From: Luteolibacter flavescens
GTDB lineage: Bacteria > Verrucomicrobiota > Verrucomicrobiia > Verrucomicrobiales > Akkermansiaceae
DNA length: 64,000 nucleotides
NCBI RefSeq assembly: GCF_025950085.1
Contig: NZ_JAPDDS010000019.1
Span: 1-64,000 of the forward strand
Direction: 5' to 3'
A program made the translations under genes and the position numbers. Below the pieces are notes generated by a model, which had not been told where the DNA came from, did not search any database, and was given only the letters and a program-made list of their open reading frames with translations. Shown in pieces: positions 17,450 to 26,291 of the stretch (position 1 is the first letter of the stretch; each line of letters begins with the position of its first letter).

Positions 17450-19813
17450 ATGAACACGTATCTTGCTCAGAAATCTTCCTCCCCCGTGGTCTTGGCCGGT
17501 CTGATCGCCGGCTGCAGCCTGGCGTCCGCCGCTCCCATCGGCATCAATTTCTGGACCGACGCCTGGAATCCCGGTGGCGACGTCCTGCCCACCGAGTCTG
17601 CCTTCGGAGTGCCTGCAGGGAACTGGGTGAATGCGCGTGCCACTCATGGTCGCAATCCGGGCTTCGTGCAGACGGCAGGTCCGCTGAGCCTGACCACGGC
17701 CGATGGCACCGCGCTCACGGTGAGCTTCAACTACGGCTCGCTCTTCGACGGCTCCACCGGGGCATCCGCTCCGCCCGCCGCGGCCGAGCTGCGCATCCTG
17801 AACCAATACATCCAGAATACCACGGCCGCGAGCTCGGCCCCGGGCTACAGCGTGACGGTCTCCGGCCTCTCCGCCATTCCGGGCGGTCGCTATCAAGTGA
17901 AGCTGCTGGGTGCGAGCCGTGACGTCACCGAGTGGGGAAATACCTCCGGCTTCAAGCCCGTGACCCTCACCGCGGGAAGCGAGACCGCGACGCTGACCTA
18001 TTCTGCGCTCTCCGGCCATCCGCTCAATCCCGCGCGTGCGAACGCAGCCGTCGCCATCTCCAGCAGCTCGCCGGTGCTGACCGCAGACTCGATCACGCTT
18101 TCCTCCCCGGTGGGCAGCATCACCGGTGACGGCCTCGCGGCGATCCTCATCTCGCCTGCCACGGACATCAATTCCTTCGACGCTTCCGGCGAGGTGACGG
18201 ATTGGGAAGTGCTTCCGACCCCGTCCGGCACGGTGGTCATCGGACACTCGACCAGCATCGCGCCGCGCTTCGTCGGCGGCATCCAGGAGACACCGCATGC
18301 CGAGGGCGAGTGGTCCACGGATGTGGATGCAGATCCCGCATCGGGCTCGCTGATGATCGATGCGATGCACAGCCAGACCACGAACAGCCAGTTCAACGTG
18401 CGGCGGAATTTCGCCGAGCCGGTGGATGCGGGCGACTTCGAGGCACTGGAGCTGGACATCCTTTTCGACCCCGCTTCGGTCCGCCGCCGCTTTGGCAACT
18501 ACTCCTTCTTCACCGTCTATCTCCAGTATCTGGACGGGGAAGAGACACGCGAGATCGAGATCGACTCCTTCAATACCCAAGGCACGAAGACGAATTCCCA
18601 AGGCGGCGGTATCCCCGGCGTCGAGGGCAACTCCTCCACCTACGCGGACCAATGGGTGTGGCAGCGGGTAACCGCGCCGCTCCAGACGGCTGCGGCCCTA
18701 CCGGCCCTCTCCAGCATCACGGGCATCCGTCTCGCGTCGACGGCCTCGGGTAACAGCGCACCGAGCGGCGTGGCGTATGTGGACAATCTCCGCTTTGTCG
18801 CTCCGGAAGCACAGGGCGAGTCGCCCGAGCCCGCGCTGGCGATCGAGAAGGCTGACTCCGGCCTCCTCCTCTCGCTGACGGCGGCCGATCCGGAGGCGAC
18901 GCTCGGCACCGCCGAGTATCAGAACGTGCGTGTGCTCCCTGGTGACTACACCTGGATCGGCAAGGCGACGGCCGAGACCCCGGTCACCTACAGCTTCACC
19001 ATCGAGGGCTATCCCGGCACTCCTGCTGGGGCTACGGGTCAATTCGAGAGTCACATCTTCCTGGTTCCCGCGGCGGATGACTACGAGTGGAGCCACAATC
19101 CGAACATCACCCACCCGCATGCGGTGCGTCTCACGCTGAATGGCGACGCCACCAGCGCCTGGGCCCATCTCGGCTACAAGATCGATTTCCCGGATGCAGA
19201 TGGCTACTGGACCACCGACAATGGCCTGGGCGGACAGCTCGGCTCGGTGGGCCGTCCCTCGGTCTATGGCACATGGAGCCTCCGCTTCACCGCTGACAAC
19301 GTGGTCACGCTGGTCGCACCGAATGGAGCGACACAGACTTGGACGATCGTGCTGCCGGACTTCACGGGAGTGGAGAATCCGCCGCCAACGATCGCGGATG
19401 CCTTCGCCGGTCCCATGGCGGTGTACTTCGGCTCGGGCGTGCGCGACGCGCAGGGCCAGCATCATCTGAATGCCCGGGCTTCGTCGGTCTTCAGCAATAT
19501 CTCGATCACGGGCGTGCCCACGCCAGTGAATGAGTCCTTCACCGGTCCGCTGGACACGCAGCTCTACAGCCTGGAGTCGTCGATCAATCCGGCATCCGTG
19601 CTACCGCTGGCCGCGACGGAGAGTCCCTTCTGGGTCACGTGGAACAGCGCCGCCACGGGCTACCGCTTGCAGGAAAGCACCACGCTCGATGCGTGGACCG
19701 ACTCCGAGACCTCGATCCTGGGAGCTCCGGGTGAAAGGCAGCGAGTGCTGAAGCCATCATGGCTCCGCCCGGCCGGCGGCAAGGGCTTCTACCGCCTGAC
19801 CGACGCGCCCTGA
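17450..19813 (+). CDS. Large secreted protein with verrucomicrobial C-terminal module
   Basis: A 787-residue exported protein; the ATG at 17450 gives a signal peptide (…VVLAGLIAGCSLASAAP). The mature protein is beta-rich throughout. A middle part around residues 240-470 looks like a carbohydrate-binding jelly roll (FEALELDILFDPASVRRRFGNYSFF…GVAYVDNLRFVAPE). The last 50 residues carry the YRLQESTTLDAWTD…KGFYRL module shared with other proteins in the window. I see no catalytic signature. It stands in the same direction as the esterase and tandem GH16 genes and is followed by a terminator, so it is probably its own transcript. A polysaccharide-binding or surface role is an inference. Confidence 0.8.
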   Translation: MNTYLAQKSSSPVVLAGLIAGCSLASAAPIGINFWTDAWNPGGDVLPTESAFGVPAGNWVNARATHGRNPGFVQTAGPLSLTTADGTALTVSFNYGSLFDGSTGASAPPAAAELRILNQYIQNTTAASSAPGYSVTVSGLSAIPGGRYQVKLLGASRDVTEWGNTSGFKPVTLTAGSETATLTYSALSGHPLNPARANAAVAISSSSPVLTADSITLSSPVGSITGDGLAAILISPATDINSFDASGEVTDWEVLPTPSGTVVIGHSTSIAPRFVGGIQETPHAEGEWSTDVDADPASGSLMIDAMHSQTTNSQFNVRRNFAEPVDAGDFEALELDILFDPASVRRRFGNYSFFTVYLQYLDGEETREIEIDSFNTQGTKTNSQGGGIPGVEGNSSTYADQWVWQRVTAPLQTAAALPALSSITGIRLASTASGNSAPSGVAYVDNLRFVAPEAQGESPEPALAIEKADSGLLLSLTAADPEATLGTAEYQNVRVLPGDYTWIGKATAETPVTYSFTIEGYPGTPAGATGQFESHIFLVPAADDYEWSHNPNITHPHAVRLTLNGDATSAWAHLGYKIDFPDADGYWTTDNGLGGQLGSVGRPSVYGTWSLRFTADNVVTLVAPNGATQTWTIVLPDFTGVENPPPTIADAFAGPMAVYFGSGVRDAQGQHHLNARASSVFSNISITGVPTPVNESFTGPLDTQLYSLESSINPASVLPLAATESPFWVTWNSAATGYRLQESTTLDAWTDSETSILGAPGERQRVLKPSWLRPAGGKGFYRLTDAP

Positions 19814-19834
19814 TTCATCATTCGATCCAATGAT

Positions 19835-19880
19835 AGCGGGGATGGTCGTCCTTTCGCCATTCCCGCTTCTTCTTTTCCTC
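19835..19880 (+). terminator. Rho-independent terminator after the 787-residue protein
   Basis: An 11-bp stem (19835-19845 with 19857-19867, one G-T pair) and an 11-base loop, followed by tcttcttttcc. It separates this gene from the esterase gene that begins 24 bases later. Confidence 0.75.
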
Positions 19881-19903
19881 CACCCTCTCTCCACCACCGC
19901 ATC

Positions 19904-20695
19904 GTGAAAAAGCTCCTCCTGCTCGCCGCCATGTTCATCGCGCCGCTGCACGCGGCAGAATCCTGGGATGAAAGGGAGGTCGCCCATGGCAAGATCCACG
20001 TCCACACCTACGAGGCGAAGTCGCTCGGAAAGGAGCGCGAGTGTGTGGTCTACACGCCGCCGGGCTACGAGGACTCGGATCAGCGCTACCCTCTGCTCGT
20101 GCTGAACCACGGGCGCGGCGAGAACAACCGGACGTGGACGGAGAAGGGGAAGGCCCACGTGATTTACGACAACCTGATCGCCGAGGGAAAGGCAGTGCCC
20201 GCCGTGATCCTCATGATCGACGGTCATCAGCCCTTCAAGGACGACGGCACCAATCACCATGCGCAGGCAATGCGCGCTTTCCGCAGCGAACTGATGGAGG
20301 ATGCGATCCCGCTGGTGGAGCAGAGCTATCGATTGCTGTCCGGCCCGGCGAACCGCGCGATCGCGGGGCTGAGCATGGGAGGTCGCCAGGCGCTCGAGAG
20401 CGGTCTGGAGCATGCGGACAAGTTTGCCTGGATCGGTGTCTTCAGCCCCGCCTTGCCACCGGGCGGCGATGCCTATGTGGAGAAGTTCAAGCAGGCGGAG
20501 ACCTACAACCGCGCCTTCAAGCTGCTGTGGATAGGCTGCGGAAAGGATGATCCGGTGCTGGGCCGCGTAACCCCGCATCTGGCCGCGCTGAATGAAGCAC
20601 GTATCAAGCACGAGTGGCACCTGAGCGATGGTGTTCATGACTTCGAGCTTTGGCGGGTTCACCTCGTCGCCTTCTCGCAGAGGATCTTCCGCTGA
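19904..20695 (+). CDS. Secreted alpha/beta-hydrolase esterase (CE1-like)
   Basis: A 263-residue exported esterase starting at GTG 19904, which gives a short signal peptide (KKLLLLAAMFIAPLHA). The nucleophile elbow is GLSMGG, the acid is probably in GCGKDDP and the His is in DGVHDFELWR near the C-terminus, together a full catalytic triad. The early YTPPGYEDSDQRYPLLVLNHGRGENNRTW is typical of the esterase-D/CE1 enterochelin-esterase-like family that removes acyl groups from plant polysaccharides or cleaves siderophore esters. Next to GH16 enzymes a polysaccharide role is likely; next to haem and iron genes an iron-chelate esterase cannot be excluded. Confidence 0.88.
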   Translation: MKKLLLLAAMFIAPLHAAESWDEREVAHGKIHVHTYEAKSLGKERECVVYTPPGYEDSDQRYPLLVLNHGRGENNRTWTEKGKAHVIYDNLIAEGKAVPAVILMIDGHQPFKDDGTNHHAQAMRAFRSELMEDAIPLVEQSYRLLSGPANRAIAGLSMGGRQALESGLEHADKFAWIGVFSPALPPGGDAYVEKFKQAETYNRAFKLLWIGCGKDDPVLGRVTPHLAALNEARIKHEWHLSDGVHDFELWRVHLVAFSQRIFR

Positions 20696-20709
20696 CCTGA
20701 TCTGATCAG

Positions 20710-22392
20710 ATGCGCCTGTTTTCCCTCGTTCTCGGCATCCTCATCTCCTCCGCTCCTATAGGTGCGGCGGCATGGAAGGAGGTTTTCCGCGATGACTTCG
20801 ACGGCACCTCGGTGAACGCCGCGGAGTGGTCGATGTATCACAGTCCCGGCCACAATGGGAACGGGCTCCGGAGGGCGTCGGCCTTCTCGGTGGCGAATGG
20901 CATCCTCACCTGCACGGCCCGCATGGTGAATGGCCAGCTCGTCAGCGGAGGCATGGCGCACCATCGGAACTACCTCTACGGCAAGTTCGAGTTCCGCGTG
21001 CGCACCACGCCGGAGAGCGGCACCTCCACCAGCGGCGTGGTGCTGACCTGGCCGCAGTCGGAGCAGTGGCCGCGCGATGGTGAGAATGACATCTACGAGA
21101 CCACGACGAACCGCGACCGGAAGTCCTTCCACACCTTCATCCACTATCCAGACGCCCAAGGTCGCGATGCCACGTGGCACCGGCAGCACCAGGTGGATGC
21201 CAGCCAGTGGCGGACCGTGGCGATGGAGTGGGAGCCCGGCCAGATCCGCATCTATCACAAGGAAGAGAACGCACCCTTCCGCGGGGACGAGCAGCCCGCG
21301 GCAATCCTGAGCGATCCCGCGATGATCCCGGACAACCCGCACCACCTGTGCATCCAGCTCGACGCCTTCGCGCAGACGATGACCGGCGAGTCCCGGCTGG
21401 AGGTGGACTGGGTGCGCATCTATCAATGGGAGCAGCCCGCCATCGCTCCAGATCCAGCCTCGGGCAGCCTGTTGCCCGCTCCACCCGCCGGGAAGACGTG
21501 GAAGATGGTGTGGAACGATGAGTTCGACGGCCAGGTGATCGACGGGACGAAATGGGACCGGCCGAACTGGCCCCGACGCGATCACTTCTGGCGGGCAAAC
21601 AGCGCCTTTCTCGATGGCCAGGGGCACATGGTCCTCCGCACGGAGAAGATCGATGGGAAGTACTACTCTCCCTGCATCCGCACCATCGACCGCTTTTACA
21701 AGGCCTACGGCTACTTCGAGACACGGGCGAAGTTGCCGCGGGAGGAGGGACACTGGACCGCCTTCTGGCTCTATCACCCGGACGTGAACAAGGTGGGGAA
21801 CGAAGGCCGCGATGGCACGGAGATCGATATCTTCGAGTGGCCGCACCGCGATGGCTCCGTCCACCACGCGCTGCACTGGGATGGCTACGGGGCCGCCCAT
21901 AAGAACACGAGCAAGACCTCCCACCCGCCTGGCATCCTGGACGGTGGCTTCCACGTTTTCTCCCTGTGGTGGACGCCGGAGGAATACGTCTTCTACGTGG
22001 ATGGCCGGGAGACATGGCGCACCTCGGACGGAGGCGTGTGCCAGATCCCGCTCTACCTGAAGTGGTCCAGCGAGATCGGCGATTGGGCGGGCGACATCAC
22101 GAAGGCGGAGCTGCCGGACGACACGGTGATCGACTATGTGCGGGTCTTCGATCTCGTGGACGTGCCCTCGACGTCGTTCAACATCCGCACCTTCAACCGG
22201 CGGAACAACCAGATCCACCTGAGCTTTCAGACGCAGCCGGGCAAGCTCTACACGATCTTCTCCAGCCCGGATCTCTCCACCTGGAGCGCGGTGCCGCTGC
22301 AGCAGTCGCTGAGGGGCTCGGGCGGCATCTTCGCGCGTTCCTTTCCCGATCCCGGCGGACAGAGGCATTTCTTCCGGATCGATGAGTTCTAA
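20710..22392 (+). CDS. Secreted protein with two tandem GH16 domains
   Basis: A 560-residue exported protein. After a signal peptide (MRLFSLVLGILISSAPIGAAA), residues about 22-240 form a GH16 domain with motif ENDIYE, very like that of the gene at 10470. Residues about 260-480 form a second, different GH16 domain with the classical motif GTEIDIFEWPH. The C-terminal 60 residues carry the secreted-protein module (LYTIFSSPDLSTWSAV…HFFRIDEF). Both ExDxxE motifs are intact, so both domains may be active, perhaps on different linkages. The gene follows the esterase by 14 bases and precedes hmuT by 22 bases, which suggests one transcript. Confidence 0.9.
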   Translation: MRLFSLVLGILISSAPIGAAAWKEVFRDDFDGTSVNAAEWSMYHSPGHNGNGLRRASAFSVANGILTCTARMVNGQLVSGGMAHHRNYLYGKFEFRVRTTPESGTSTSGVVLTWPQSEQWPRDGENDIYETTTNRDRKSFHTFIHYPDAQGRDATWHRQHQVDASQWRTVAMEWEPGQIRIYHKEENAPFRGDEQPAAILSDPAMIPDNPHHLCIQLDAFAQTMTGESRLEVDWVRIYQWEQPAIAPDPASGSLLPAPPAGKTWKMVWNDEFDGQVIDGTKWDRPNWPRRDHFWRANSAFLDGQGHMVLRTEKIDGKYYSPCIRTIDRFYKAYGYFETRAKLPREEGHWTAFWLYHPDVNKVGNEGRDGTEIDIFEWPHRDGSVHHALHWDGYGAAHKNTSKTSHPPGILDGGFHVFSLWWTPEEYVFYVDGRETWRTSDGGVCQIPLYLKWSSEIGDWAGDITKAELPDDTVIDYVRVFDLVDVPSTSFNIRTFNRRNNQIHLSFQTQPGKLYTIFSSPDLSTWSAVPLQQSLRGSGGIFARSFPDPGGQRHFFRIDEF

Positions 22393-22414
22393 CAATTTCT
22401 AACACCTGACAGCG

Positions 22415-23305
22415 ATGATGAGAAAGACGACAGCGGTGATTTTCCTTTTGCTCACCCTGGGCCGGCTGGCAGCCACGCCGATCAAGGGAGCGGATGGCGT
22501 GGAGGTGGAGATCGGAGATCCGCAGCGGATCGTGGCGCTGAATGCCTCCACCGTGGAGATCCTGGTGGAATTCGGGATGGGAGACCGTATCGTCGCGACA
22601 GACAATGGCGGCGAGCGCGTGCTGGCACCGGCGAAGACAACGGGCCTCGGCCATCCGTACAGGCCGAGCGTGGAAGGCATCATCGCACAAAAGCCAGATC
22701 TGGTCATCACGCCGCTGGAGAACATCAAGGAGCCACCGCTCGCCCAGCTTCGCAGCGCGAAGGTCCCGGTGCTGGTCCTGGAGGACTCGGACACGGACGG
22801 GGTGGATGGCCTGAAGCGACGGATCACGATGATCGCCGCGGCATTGGCGGTACCCGAGAAAGGCAAGGCGTTGAACGACTCGATTGATGCACGTCTGAAG
22901 CCGATCGCCGAGACGAATGCGAAGCTCGCGAAGAAGAAGCGCGTCTTCTTCCTCTATGCGCACGGCCCGGGCAGCGCCGTGATTCATGGTCGCGACACCG
23001 GCGCGCACTGGCTCATCGAGCTCGCCGGAGGAGCGAATGCTGCCGACTTCACCGAGGGCACGAAGCCCCTGACGCCGGAAGCGCTCGTCGCAGCCGCGCC
23101 GGATGACATCATCATGCTGGAGAGGGGGCTGAGCGCGGTGGGCGGCATGAATGGTGCGCTGGCTCTGACGGGTGTCTCGCTCACGCCCGCGGGGAAGAAT
23201 CGCGCGATCCACACCGTGGATGACAATATCCGATGGATCGGCCCCAGATTCCTGGGTGAGGTGGAGAAGCTCCACGCGGATCTCTACGGCAAGCCGGCGA
23301 AATGA
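22415..23305 (+). CDS. hmuT: Haem ABC transporter periplasmic binding protein (HmuT-like)
   Basis: A 296-residue exported binding protein for haem (or a related corrinoid/chelate). The signal peptide is in the first 20 residues (TTAVIFLLLTLGRLAAT). The fold marks are RIVALNASTVEILVEFGMGDRIVATD, then QKPDLVITPLENIKEPPLAQL, and a C-terminal lobe with GRDTGAHWLIELAGGANAADF, as in HmuT/BtuF-type proteins. The stop overlaps the permease start by ATGA. It forms hmuTUV with the next two genes; the haem-type receptor at 26292 is the likely outer-membrane partner. Confidence 0.88.
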   Translation: MMRKTTAVIFLLLTLGRLAATPIKGADGVEVEIGDPQRIVALNASTVEILVEFGMGDRIVATDNGGERVLAPAKTTGLGHPYRPSVEGIIAQKPDLVITPLENIKEPPLAQLRSAKVPVLVLEDSDTDGVDGLKRRITMIAAALAVPEKGKALNDSIDARLKPIAETNAKLAKKKRVFFLYAHGPGSAVIHGRDTGAHWLIELAGGANAADFTEGTKPLTPEALVAAAPDDIIMLERGLSAVGGMNGALALTGVSLTPAGKNRAIHTVDDNIRWIGPRFLGEVEKLHADLYGKPAK

Positions 23306-24381
23306 CCGTCTCCCCGGCATCCATGGGAAGGCGGCCGTCGCGCCACCGCGGTGTGCTGGTGCTGCTGCTGTGCCTGCTGGTCGGCAGCATGCTTCTGGGA
23401 GCGGGAGCCGGAGCTGTGAAGATTCCTGCCAGCCACATCCTCGCAACGGTGGCGGAGAAGGCAGGGCTGCGGGGCATGCTGGAGTTCCTCGGGTTGGCAT
23501 GGCCGGAGGTCACAGAGCTGGAGGCCACGGTGCTGCATGCCATCCGGCTGCCCCGGGTGCTGCTGGCAGCGCTGGTGGGTGGCGCGCTCGGGCTTTCCGG
23601 TGCGGTTTTACAGGGCCTGTTCCGCAATCCTCTCGCAGACCCGGGGCTGCTGGGTATCTCCAGCGGGGCGACCTTGGCGGTGTCCGGTGCCATCGTGCTG
23701 CACCTGGCTTCGCTCGGACTATACACGTTGCCGCTTGCGGCATTCGCCGGCAGTCTGACGTGCATGCTGGTGATTCAGATCTTCGCCCGCCATGACCGGC
23801 GGACGAATGTGGCGACGATGCTGCTGGCGGGCATCGCGATCAATTCGCTCTGTGGCGCGGGGACGGGGCTTTTCACCTACTTCTCCAGCGAGGACCAGCT
23901 CCGCGCGATCACCTTCTGGATGCTCGGCTCGCTTTCCGGCGCGACGTGGACCTCCGTGGGTGCCGCTGCGCCACTCATCCTGCCCGGCCTGCTCATCCTG
24001 CCGCTGCTGGCCGGACCGATGAATGCGATGCTGCTGGGAGAGAGCACAGCGCAGCATCTCGGCGTGAGGGTGGAGTGGGTGAAGGCGCTCGTCGTGTTGC
24101 TGATCGCGCTTGGCGTGGGAGCCGGAGTCGCGGTCTCCGGGATGATCGGCTTTGTCGGTCTCATCGTGCCAAATCTGATCCGGATCTGGACCGGGCCGAA
24201 TCATCACGTGCTGCTGCCCGCCTCCGCCCTGCTCGGCTCCGCCCTGCTGGTGCTGGCGGACATGGCAGCGCGCACCGTGGTCGCACCGCTGGAGCTGCCG
24301 CTGGGCATCGTGACCGCGGCGTTGGGTGCGCCTTTCTTTCTCATCCTGCTGGTCCGGCAGAGACGCACCGGGGAACTATGA
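23302..24381 (+). CDS. hmuU: FecCD-family haem/iron-chelate ABC permease (HmuU-like)
   Basis: A 359-residue inner-membrane permease with about ten hydrophobic helices. The FecCD family marks are present: IRLPRVLLAALVGGALGLSGAVLQGLFRNPLADPGLLG (residues about 82-119), LAGIAINSLCGAG, and GFVGLIVPNLIRIWTGPNHH, which is the loop that contacts the ATPase. It is translationally coupled to both neighbours by ATGA overlaps (23302-23305 and 24378-24381). Family members import haem, ferric siderophores or B12; haem is favoured by the downstream receptor. Confidence 0.93.
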   Translation: MTVSPASMGRRPSRHRGVLVLLLCLLVGSMLLGAGAGAVKIPASHILATVAEKAGLRGMLEFLGLAWPEVTELEATVLHAIRLPRVLLAALVGGALGLSGAVLQGLFRNPLADPGLLGISSGATLAVSGAIVLHLASLGLYTLPLAAFAGSLTCMLVIQIFARHDRRTNVATMLLAGIAINSLCGAGTGLFTYFSSEDQLRAITFWMLGSLSGATWTSVGAAAPLILPGLLILPLLAGPMNAMLLGESTAQHLGVRVEWVKALVVLLIALGVGAGVAVSGMIGFVGLIVPNLIRIWTGPNHHVLLPASALLGSALLVLADMAARTVVAPLELPLGIVTAALGAPFFLILLVRQRRTGEL

Positions 24382-25175
24382 TGGATCCCGTACTTCATGG
24401 CCACGGGCTATCCTTCCGGGTGAGGGGAAAGCAGCTCTTGCATGGGGTGGACATCGGCCTGCACGCCGGGGAGATCCACGCCGTCGTCGGCAGGAATGGA
24501 GCGGGAAAAAGCACGCTGCTGAAGCTGCTGACCGGCGAGATGATGCCGTCCGCAGGCAGCATCGGGCTGGATGGCCGTCCCCTCGCCGTGCACAAGACAC
24601 GCGATCTTGCCCGCCGCCGCGCGGTGCTCGCCCAGCATACCACGCTCACCTTCAACTACGGCGTGCTCGAGGTGGCCCTACTCGGCCGCCTGCCCCATCT
24701 GAAGCACGGCCGGGAGACCGCGGAAGACATCACCCATGCGCGCGATGCCCTCGCTCGCGTAGGTCTCGCCAGCTTGTCAGACAGAGGCTACCTCACCCTC
24801 TCCGGCGGCGAGCAACAGCGTGTCCACCTCGCCCGCGTGCTCGCCCAGCTCGCAGGTGGGGAACCACAGGAGAAGGTGCCTCTCCTCTTTCTCGACGAGC
24901 CGACGAACAACCTCGATATTCATCACCAGCATCAGGTCCTAGAGATTGCCCGCGAGCTCGCATCTGCCGGTGCGGCGGTCTTTGCCATCTTGCACGACCT
25001 GAATCTCGCTGCACGCTACGCCGACCGCGTGACCCTCCTGCAGGATGGCAAGCTGCTGGCCACCGGCACCCCCGCGACGGTATTCACCCCCGAGCTGCTC
25101 CAGCGGGCCTTCGACCACCCCGTCCTTGTCGAGACCCACCCCATCCACCGCTGCCCGATTGTGATCCCCATCTGA
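24378..25175 (+). CDS. hmuV: Haem ABC transporter ATP-binding protein (HmuV-like)
   Basis: A 265-residue ATPase. Walker A is GRNGAGKSTLL, the signature [18 protein letters not shown] is followed by a family-typical insertion (AGGEPQEKVP), Walker B is LLFLDEPTNNLDIHHQHQ, and the switch His is in AILHDLNLAARYADR. The insertion before Walker B and the NNLDIHHQ sequence are typical of HmuV haemin ATPases. The start is a double ATG (24378 and 24381); the first overlaps the hmuU stop. It is the last gene of the run that begins with the esterase. Confidence 0.93.
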   Translation: MMDPVLHGHGLSFRVRGKQLLHGVDIGLHAGEIHAVVGRNGAGKSTLLKLLTGEMMPSAGSIGLDGRPLAVHKTRDLARRRAVLAQHTTLTFNYGVLEVALLGRLPHLKHGRETAEDITHARDALARVGLASLSDRGYLTLSGGEQQRVHLARVLAQLAGGEPQEKVPLLFLDEPTNNLDIHHQHQVLEIARELASAGAAVFAILHDLNLAARYADRVTLLQDGKLLATGTPATVFTPELLQRAFDHPVLVETHPIHRCPIVIPI

Positions 25176-26291
25176 CCGCTCGCTGCTCCATCAAAAAACG
25201 TAGAGGGTGCTCGGATGCGTTGGCATCGAGAATGAATACATGAGTTGGTGCCCTTATTGCCTCTGAAAGTTGAGGTTACTGGTTGCGAAGAAGAGACAGT
25301 TGCAGGTCGTGCCTTGCTCGACGGTCCGTCCGTCCCAGACGATCGAGGAAGGAAGCCACAGTGCGGTGGCGCCGATCTGGATGACGCGATCCAAGTCCCC
25401 CGACATCGATGCCGAAGATGATCCGCAGCCAGGCAGGAATGAGTCAGACGTGACAGTCAGTAGCGCGATGGTGAGCATAGAGCAAAGGGACGCTAATTTC
25501 TCCGCGCATTCTCGTCTGGGAAATAAGCTCGGCTTCAGTGGTTCTATTGGTTTTCACCTGCGGATGGTTTCCGATCTGGACCAGGAAAGAGAAGTCCTGC
25601 GAGTGAGGGTGGGGCCTCGGGCATGAGCTTATAGATCGTGGTCTGAGGTTCTTTCAGGGGCGGTATGCTCTGACGCGGCGATGTAGATCGGTGGCTGTAT
25701 CGTAATGGTCATGCTGCTTGATCAGCCAAGGTAGCGCTGGAGCCGAGGTCTGACTGCGAGAATCCGAGTGCACCCTTCGGATCACGCGCGGTGTATTGAC
25801 TTCTGCTGGCGTTGGCTTGCTTTGCCCACGGGTGATTCCGTGCGCGTCAGATGGACTATGCATGTGTCGGCATGTGACCGTGGGTGCATCCACGCGGGCG
25901 GTTGTTGTGTTAGGCCGGATGGTCTTGTAGCGAGGGGCTTTCAAGATGCTGAATGGCCCTTATCGTGAGAGCGATACAGCTGGGCGTATCTGTCGCTTGT
26001 GGCAAAAGTTCGGGATCGATTGTTGGCCCCTGAAAGGGGCTTCTGTCGTCTTTCCAAGAGGCAAATATGAGATTGGAAAACGGGCCGATTTGGCGTGATG
26101 CCCTATGACAAGGGGTCGTCAAACAAAAGCAAACAGGCGGTAGCAACGGACGCATGGCGTCTGCAAGGGTCGCCTCCAGATGAGCGACGGAGCTTGCCAC
26201 GAAAGTGCAAGCGGACGACCGCGACGATCGGTTTCCCCAAGATGATTTTTCCCCTGTGAGTTCCCCAAGTCCATTTCTCATCCGGGTGACA
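25176..26291. other. Long intergenic stretch, 1.1 kb, mostly without recognisable genes
   Basis: Between hmuV and the haem-type receptor there is no convincing large gene. The only candidate is a small minus-strand lipoprotein-like frame (25254-25478). Other frames here (for example 25270-25626 plus and 25654-25944 minus) have unnatural composition. The base composition is less GC-rich than in the flanking genes. The promoter of the receptor must lie near its right end; I found no Fur-box-like site there. Confidence 0.5.
25254..25478 (-). CDS. Possible small lipoprotein
   Basis: A 74-residue frame starting with ATG. Its N-terminus is moderately hydrophobic and runs into LPGCGSSSAS, which resembles a lipobox (LPG/C) followed by a Ser-rich linker; the rest (GDLDRVIQIGATALWLPSSIVWDG) is plausible protein. 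There is no positive charge before the hydrophobic stretch and no clear ribosome-binding site, and the overlapping plus-strand frame is just as long, so this may not be a gene. It would be transcribed towards hmuV. Confidence 0.3.
   Translation of the reverse strand: MLTIALLTVTSDSFLPGCGSSSASMSGDLDRVIQIGATALWLPSSIVWDGRTVEQGTTCNCLFFATSNLNFQRQ

Noticed and set aside
25654-25944. 96-residue minus-strand frame in the gap before the haem receptor
   Set aside because: Composition dominated by His, Arg and Thr, no start signal and no family resemblance.
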